From an uncultured Lachnospiraceae bacterium (GTDB lineage Bacteria > Bacillota > Clostridia > Lachnospirales > Lachnospiraceae): 64,000 nt of DNA. The position numbers and the translations under genes were made by a program. The stretch spans positions 1 to 64,000 of the forward strand of contig CAJUKV010000007.1 of NCBI GenBank assembly GCA_910587305.1. The letters run 5' to 3'. The notes under the pieces were generated by a model. The model saw only the letters and a program-made list of their open reading frames with translations, was not told the DNA's origin and did no database searches. Of this stretch, positions 59,600 through 64,000 are shown one piece after another. Every line of letters begins with the position of its first letter. Position 1 is the stretch's first letter.

Positions 59600-61764
59600 G
59601 CCCCGCTTTGCATACGTTTCATCTGCTTCCTTTCCCTCTCAAAATCCGGATCCGGAACCGGTATCGCCGCCAAAAGCGCTTTTGTGTAAGGATGCCGGGG
59701 CCTTTTAAACAACTCTTCCGTTGTCGCCACCTCCACCAGTCTGCCCTGATACATTACGCCCACCCGATCGCACAGAAAGCGCACCACGGAAAGGTCGTGG
59801 GCAATAAACAAAAAGGTAAATCCATGTTCTTTTTGCAAATGCCTGAAAAGATTGATAATCTGCGCCTGTATGGAAACATCCAGAGAGGCAATGGGCTCGT
59901 CCACCACCAAAAATTCCGGCTCCATGGACAGAGCCCTGGCTATGGCGACCCTCTGGCGCATCCCCCCTGAAAGCTGGGACGGATATTTCTTCAAATAAGA
60001 AGCGTCCATCCCCACGTATTTCATCTGAAACTCCGCCTCCCTCCGGTAACTTCCCCGGGATGTTTTGACATGATGAATGCGCATCGGCTCTTCGATAATG
60101 CGCTCCACCTTCATGCGCTGGTTTAAGCTGGAAGCCGCGTCCTGAAAAATCAATTGTCTGGTGGTTTGAAGCATTTTCCGATGCGCCCTGGCCTGCTTTT
60201 TATCGCAAATGTTTATTCCCTTGTATAAAATACTTCCGCCCGAGGGCTTATAAATGTTCATAACACAGCGGGCAACGGTGGACTTGCCGCACCCCGACTC
60301 CCCCACAAGGCCGAAAACCTCCCCTTTTTTTATTTGGAAAGAAATATCGTTTACCGCAGGAATAACCGTACCTTTTCCCGGCCTGAACTGGTGAGTCAAA
60401 TGGCGGACGTCCAAAATCACTTCCCCCCCATTTTCCTCTTTCCCGGTGAAAATATCTTCTCCGCCGGGAAACTCTTCTTCTCTGAAAATACCTTCTCCAA
60501 CGGAAACTTCTTCTTTGTCAAAAACATCTTTTCCATCGGAAACCTTTTCGTCACCAAAAACATCTTCTCCATCGGGAAACTCTTCTTCGCCGAAAGCATC
60601 TTCTCCACCGGAAACCTCTTTTCTGCCATAACCCCCTTCTTTGCAGGAAGCATCTTCAGGTGGCTCCTGCCCGGATAAAGATTTTTGAAAATAAATCCGG
60701 TGGCAGCTGTCCGACGCAAAAATTCCTCTCCCGGCCACCGGATTTTCCACTTTTGGAGCACGTCCGTCCAACAGCCATGTGGCGGCATAATGGGTATCGC
60801 TCACTTGAAACATAGGCGGTTCTTCCCTGTAATCTATTGCAAGGGCAAATTCATTGCGGCAGGCAAAGGCGTCCCCCGCAGGCAGATTCACAAGGGTAGG
60901 AGGCATACCGGGAATGGTATAAAGCTCCCCGCCCGGCCTTGCGAAAGCCGGCAAAGAACGCATAAGCCCCCAGGTATAAGGGTGTCTTGGATCATAAAAA
61001 ACCTCCTCCGCTTTGCCAATTTCAACAATTTTCCCCGCATACATCACGGCCACCCTGTCCGCCGCCCTGGCTACCACCCCCAAATCGTGGGATACCAGTA
61101 TGCTTGCCATTCCAAGCTTTTTTTGAATATCGCAGAGCAAATTAAGAATCTGCGCCTGCATGGTAACATCAAGGGCGGTTGTGGGTTCGTCTGCAAATAA
61201 AATCTGCGGCTCTCCTGCCAGCGCTATGGCCATCACCAGGCGCTGACGCATCCCTCCCGAAAAATGGCTGGGATACAGCCTGTACCTCTCCTTTGGCCGT
61301 TCAATCCCCACAAGCTCCATCAGCTGAATCGCTCGCCTGTAAACTTCCTCCTTTTTCCCTGACAAGCCTCCTCTAAGGCTCTGACCGCGTCCCGACCCTC
61401 TTTGTTGGAGCAGAACCGCCTCCGCAATCTGATCCCCCACCGGAATGGTAGGGTTCAGCGAGGTCATGGGATCCTGAAAAATCATGGAAAAAAAACTGCC
61501 CCGGAGCCTGCGCATATCTCTTTCCCGATAGTCCGTAATATCCGTCCCGTTTGCCAAAATCCGCCCTCCCTTTATCCGGGCGGTCTTTGGCAGCAGCTTC
61601 ATGATACTTTTGCACAGCACACTTTTACCGCATCCGGATTCCCCCACAATGGCAAGTATTTCGCCTTTTTTCAGGGAAAAAGAAACGTCTCTGACAGCTT
61701 TCACCTCGCCCTCGGGCGCAGCAAAGCTTACGGATAGATTTTTTACCTCCAACAATTTTTCCAT
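59596..61764 (-). CDS. Fused OppD-OppF-type ABC ATPase
   Basis: A 722-residue protein with two complete nucleotide-binding domains. The first (about 1-325) has Walker A GESGCGKS, signature FSGGMRQRL and Walker B ILFADE, with an oligopeptide-type C-terminal extension. The second (about 455-722) has GESGCGKST, LSGGMRQRV and FLVVDEP. Opp and Dpp systems usually use separate D and F proteins; here they are one chain. The linker (about residues 380-440) holds five tandem 12-residue acidic repeats. The start at 61764 (MEKLLEVKNLSVSF) follows GGGAG. It powers the two permeases encoded downstream. Confidence 0.93.
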   Translation of the reverse strand: MEKLLEVKNLSVSFAAPEGEVKAVRDVSFSLKKGEILAIVGESGCGKSVLCKSIMKLLPKTARIKGGRILANGTDITDYRERDMRRLRGSFFSMIFQDPMTSLNPTIPVGDQIAEAVLLQQRGSGRGQSLRGGLSGKKEEVYRRAIQLMELVGIERPKERYRLYPSHFSGGMRQRLVMAIALAGEPQILFADEPTTALDVTMQAQILNLLCDIQKKLGMASILVSHDLGVVARAADRVAVMYAGKIVEIGKAEEVFYDPRHPYTWGLMRSLPAFARPGGELYTIPGMPPTLVNLPAGDAFACRNEFALAIDYREEPPMFQVSDTHYAATWLLDGRAPKVENPVAGRGIFASDSCHRIYFQKSLSGQEPPEDASCKEGGYGRKEVSGGEDAFGEEEFPDGEDVFGDEKVSDGKDVFDKEEVSVGEGIFREEEFPGGEDIFTGKEENGGEVILDVRHLTHQFRPGKGTVIPAVNDISFQIKKGEVFGLVGESGCGKSTVARCVMNIYKPSGGSILYKGINICDKKQARAHRKMLQTTRQLIFQDAASSLNQRMKVERIIEEPMRIHHVKTSRGSYRREAEFQMKYVGMDASYLKKYPSQLSGGMRQRVAIARALSMEPEFLVVDEPIASLDVSIQAQIINLFRHLQKEHGFTFLFIAHDLSVVRFLCDRVGVMYQGRLVEVATTEELFKRPRHPYTKALLAAIPVPDPDFERERKQMKRMQSGA
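60448..60627 (-). repeat. Five tandem 36-bp repeats in the ATPase linker
   Basis: Five in-frame 36-bp units spanning exactly 180 bp code for 12-residue peptides of the pattern x-(K/E)-E-x-(V/F)-(S/P)-x-G-(E/K)-D-x-F, for example GEEEFPDGEDVF and GDEKVSDGKDVF. The units differ by substitutions but never by frame-shifting length changes. Confidence 0.92.
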
Positions 61765-61837
61765 CATAGTCTCCCATACGCTCAATGATCAACATAAAAA
61801 AGTGCAAATTCGGACAAGCCAAAAACAAGCTTTCTAT

Positions 61838-63463
61838 TTACCTATCCATCGTCCACTCATTCATATTCCAAAAAATCCCAACCCCGTGATGCCCCATAAC
61901 CGTATCCGGGGAAATCCCTTTAATTCCATCATCCGCCACATAATCCGCATCAATATAGCAGATAAAAGCAAAGGCCGGGTCTTTCGCCAGCTCCTCCTGA
62001 AATTTATCATACGCCCGGGCCCGCGCCTGCTCATCGTCGGTTCTGCGCGCCTCAAGCAAATACCGGTCAACCAGCTCGTTGGAATACCCGTTATAGTTGG
62101 CTCCCTTGTCCGTGCCAAACACCTTATAAGTGTGATCATCCGCGTCAAAAGGACTCCCCCATCCAATCAGATAAGCCTGCTGCTTTCCCCAGTCAACCAC
62201 AGCCGGAACCTCCACGTCCACATCAAGGCCGATTTCCTTAAGCTGCTGGGCCGCCGCCTGAGCAATGGCAAGCCGCACCTGATCCCCGGCGCCCACGCTG
62301 ATGGTAAAGCCCAGCTTTTCCCCGTCTCTGTAAAAAAAGCCGTCCTCCCCCATTTCACAACCTGCCGCCTTCAAGATCTCCTTTGCCTTATCCTGATTAT
62401 AGTCATAATGTTCCACATCCTCGTTATTGTAAATATTTCTTTGAAGAGGCCCGTAGGCAGCCACCCCATGGTTTAAAACCACCGCATCCAAAATGGCCTG
62501 CCTGTCTATTCCATAGCAGACCGCCGGAATAATATCCCTGTTTTTCACCCAATATTCATTTCGGAAATTAAACAAAATTCCTCTGTAGTCGGAAGTTTTC
62601 ATATGGTAGACCTGATACCCCTCTTTTCCCTCAAAGCCTTCGGAATCCTTGGGAGAAAGCAAGGCAAGATCAAGCTCGCCGCTTTGCATCTGCAGGGTTT
62701 TGGCATTATCATCCGGCACGATTTTGAAGATAACTCTGTCAATCTTGGCCACCCCTTTAAAGTAATTCTCATTTTTCACAAGGGTAATGGCCTGCCCTTC
62801 GTCCCAGCTCTCAAGCTTATAAGGGCCGGTTCCCACCGGGGCGCGGAAAAAGGTCGACTCCTGCATGTTCTCCCCCTCAAGCAGATGGGCGGGAAGCACC
62901 GCCATGGTCATATAATCCAAAAAAGCCACATTAGGAGCCGCAAGCCTGAAGGAGATCGTTGTATCGTCTATCACCGTGATTTCCTCCACATCCTCATAAT
63001 TGGGCGCATTTTCAGAACCGTTTTCCGGATCCATAATCGCCTCAATGGTAAATTTCACATCATTAGCCGTAACCAGCTCACCGTCATGCCATTTCACCCC
63101 TTCCGCCATATGAAACGTGTAGGTGTTTGTCTCCCCGTCAAATTCCCAGCTTTCCGCAAGTCCCGGCACCACCTGGTTTTCACCGTCATGGGCCGTTAAT
63201 CCGTTAAAAATCAAAATATTAATCTCCCCATGCTCATCCATAGCCGGGTTAATCCGAGTATAGTCTCCGCTGCCGTAGACCAGCGTTGTTCCACCGCCCT
63301 CACCCTCATGACCGGCGATATCGCCTTCCTCCTTCCTCTGCCCCGCCTGCGCATCCGCTCCCTGTCCATTTCCGCCGCCTTGCGCATTTTCCTGCCTGCT
63401 GCCACATGCTGCAAGAGAAAAGACCATCATAAAAGAAAAAAGTAACGTAATTATTTTTTTCAT
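61838..63463 (-). CDS. Peptide ABC transporter substrate-binding lipoprotein
   Basis: Family 5 solute-binding protein (DppA/OppA type), 541 residues. The lipobox Cys is at 20 (FSLAAC), followed by a G/Q/A-rich tether (21-55). The family signature region VPGLAESWEFDGETNTYTFHMAEGVKWHDGELVTANDVKFTIEAI is clear. The start at 63463 follows AAGGAG. It heads an operon with the fused ATPase and two permeases, 73 bp ahead of the ATPase. The ligand could be oligopeptide, dipeptide or a metal chelate. Confidence 0.93.
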   Translation of the reverse strand: MKKIITLLFSFMMVFSLAACGSRQENAQGGGNGQGADAQAGQRKEEGDIAGHEGEGGGTTLVYGSGDYTRINPAMDEHGEINILIFNGLTAHDGENQVVPGLAESWEFDGETNTYTFHMAEGVKWHDGELVTANDVKFTIEAIMDPENGSENAPNYEDVEEITVIDDTTISFRLAAPNVAFLDYMTMAVLPAHLLEGENMQESTFFRAPVGTGPYKLESWDEGQAITLVKNENYFKGVAKIDRVIFKIVPDDNAKTLQMQSGELDLALLSPKDSEGFEGKEGYQVYHMKTSDYRGILFNFRNEYWVKNRDIIPAVCYGIDRQAILDAVVLNHGVAAYGPLQRNIYNNEDVEHYDYNQDKAKEILKAAGCEMGEDGFFYRDGEKLGFTISVGAGDQVRLAIAQAAAQQLKEIGLDVDVEVPAVVDWGKQQAYLIGWGSPFDADDHTYKVFGTDKGANYNGYSNELVDRYLLEARRTDDEQARARAYDKFQEELAKDPAFAFICYIDADYVADDGIKGISPDTVMGHHGVGIFWNMNEWTMDR

Positions 63464-63477
63464 ATTTACTCCTTCCC

Positions 63478-63545
63478 GCATATCGCAAGCTTTGCTTGCG
63501 ATACTGCCACCGATAAAGAGTTTGGAAGTTTACTTCCAAACTTTA
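63478..63545 (+). repeat. Family D palindromic repeat
   Basis: Hairpin TATCGCAAGC-TTT-GCTTGCGATA (63481-63503), the box TACTGCCACCGATAAA, then palindrome AGTTTGGAAGT-TT-mirror (63519-63542). Compared with the copy at 34.5 kb the first hairpin has changed on both arms (ACCGC/GCGGT to TATCGC/GCGATA). It lies immediately upstream of the binding-protein start, in the leader of the peptide operon. Confidence 0.8.
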
Positions 63546-63580
63546 CCTCGCCTCCATCTCATTATCATCCTTCAAACAAG

Positions 63581-63622
63581 CAAAAAACCATTTGACATGT
63601 ATTCTTACACATCAAATGGTTT
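63581..63622 (-). terminator. Rho-independent terminator of carB
   Basis: A perfect 11-bp inverted repeat AAACCATTTGA (63585-63595) / TCAAATGGTTT (63612-63622), followed on the minus strand by a run of T residues. It lies about 150 bp past the carB stop codon. Nothing else is seen between 63623 and 63770. Confidence 0.82.
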
Positions 63623-63770
63623 CTACCATCTTTTTTATACACAATATGAATAACTATCATCATGATTCGGCTTATAAGCCTTCTTTTGCCAATGCATTCT
63701 TGCATCCTGCTGACTTCCTGACAGCAAAAATATTGTAGCGTGAAAATCAGCGGCTGTCAATACAGGGACT

Positions 63771-64000
63771 TTATTTCTTTTCGTAAATCTCCCCATGCAG
63801 TTCCTGCAAAGATTTCACTTCGCCGCTTGCGTGGGTCTTCACATAGTGAATCCCCTCCGCCGCCACTCTCGCCGCCGCCACGGTGGTAATATAAGGGGTT
63901 CCCGCCTTAATTGCCGCCTTGCGCAGATAACTGTCGTCATAAATGCTGTCTTTTCCCACAGGAGAATTGATAATCAGGTCAAAGTCCCCATTGGTAATCA
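63771..64000 (-). CDS. carB: Carbamoyl-phosphate synthase large subunit, C-terminal part
   Basis: Only the last 76 codons are in the window; the gene runs off the right edge. The sequence (ITNGDFDLIINSP...GKDSIYDDSYLRKAAIKAG...PYITTVAAARVAAEGI) is the MGS-like allosteric domain at the C-terminus of CarB, which binds UMP and ornithine. The full protein makes carbamoyl phosphate for pyrimidine and arginine synthesis. The stop is at 63771 with a terminator downstream. Confidence 0.9.
   Translation of the reverse strand, partial: ITNGDFDLIINSPVGKDSIYDDSYLRKAAIKAGTPYITTVAAARVAAEGIHYVKTHASGEVKSLQELHGEIYEKK

Overview
The window reads as a chromosomal segment of an anaerobic gut-type Firmicute, most likely a Lachnospiraceae-like Clostridium. 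Support comes from AGGAGG ribosome sites before almost every gene, TTGACA/TATAAT promoters, a T-box leader on metG, YesM/YesN-type two-component pairs, and four lipoprotein-dependent ABC importers with no phosphotransferase genes. This is inference from gene content; no rRNA, tRNA or CRISPR array was seen.

Layout. 0-11 kb: a cytoplasmic GH20 hexosaminidase and a GH2 beta-galactosidase (minus strand), divergent from two AraC regulators and a complete sugar ABC importer (plus strand). 11-24 kb: a toxin-antitoxin pair (MqsR-like toxin, Panacea-type antitoxin), a helical-bundle protein, an OGG1-type glycosylase, an orphan protein resembling a module of mobile-element polyvalent proteins, a MATE pump, endonuclease IV, an IbrB/IbrA pair, and a four-gene two-component/ABC operon. 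24-34 kb: a ParE/RelE-type toxin-antitoxin pair, metG with its T-box, XRE and MerR-TipAS regulators, a SEC-C protein, and the biotin operon bioY-bioB-bioD-bioA. 34-44 kb: a GH31 alpha-xylosidase with an LplBC-type importer and its two-component system. 44-57 kb: a 9-kb minus-strand operon (MFS, binding protein, two permeases, GH9, SIS protein, BadF-type kinase) divergent from an frlB-frlD-gntR-like operon, then a PIN-domain (VapBC-type) toxin-antitoxin pair. 57-64 kb: an Opp/Dpp-type peptide importer whose two ATPases are fused, then the 3' end of carB.

The genes form several uptake-and-hydrolysis units: a solute is imported intact, cut by a cytoplasmic glycosidase, then phosphorylated or deglycated. 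The most interesting is the 44-56 kb locus. Both divergent operons have a strong promoter, and each has the same TGTWATTACA palindrome next to its predicted transcription start. This points to one regulon under the local GntR protein, linking fructosamine-type (Amadori product) catabolism to an oligosaccharide importer and a GH9 enzyme.

The intergenic DNA carries at least four dispersed hairpin repeat families, here called A to D. A is a 37-bp hairpin unit, tandem x5 at 13.1 kb and dispersed elsewhere. B is a nested palindrome bounded by GTGTGAAG/CTTCACAC, with compensatory stem changes. C carries an AATGTCATTA inverted repeat. D is a TTTGGAAGT palindrome beside a GGTGGCAGTA box. I do not recognise these as named elements.
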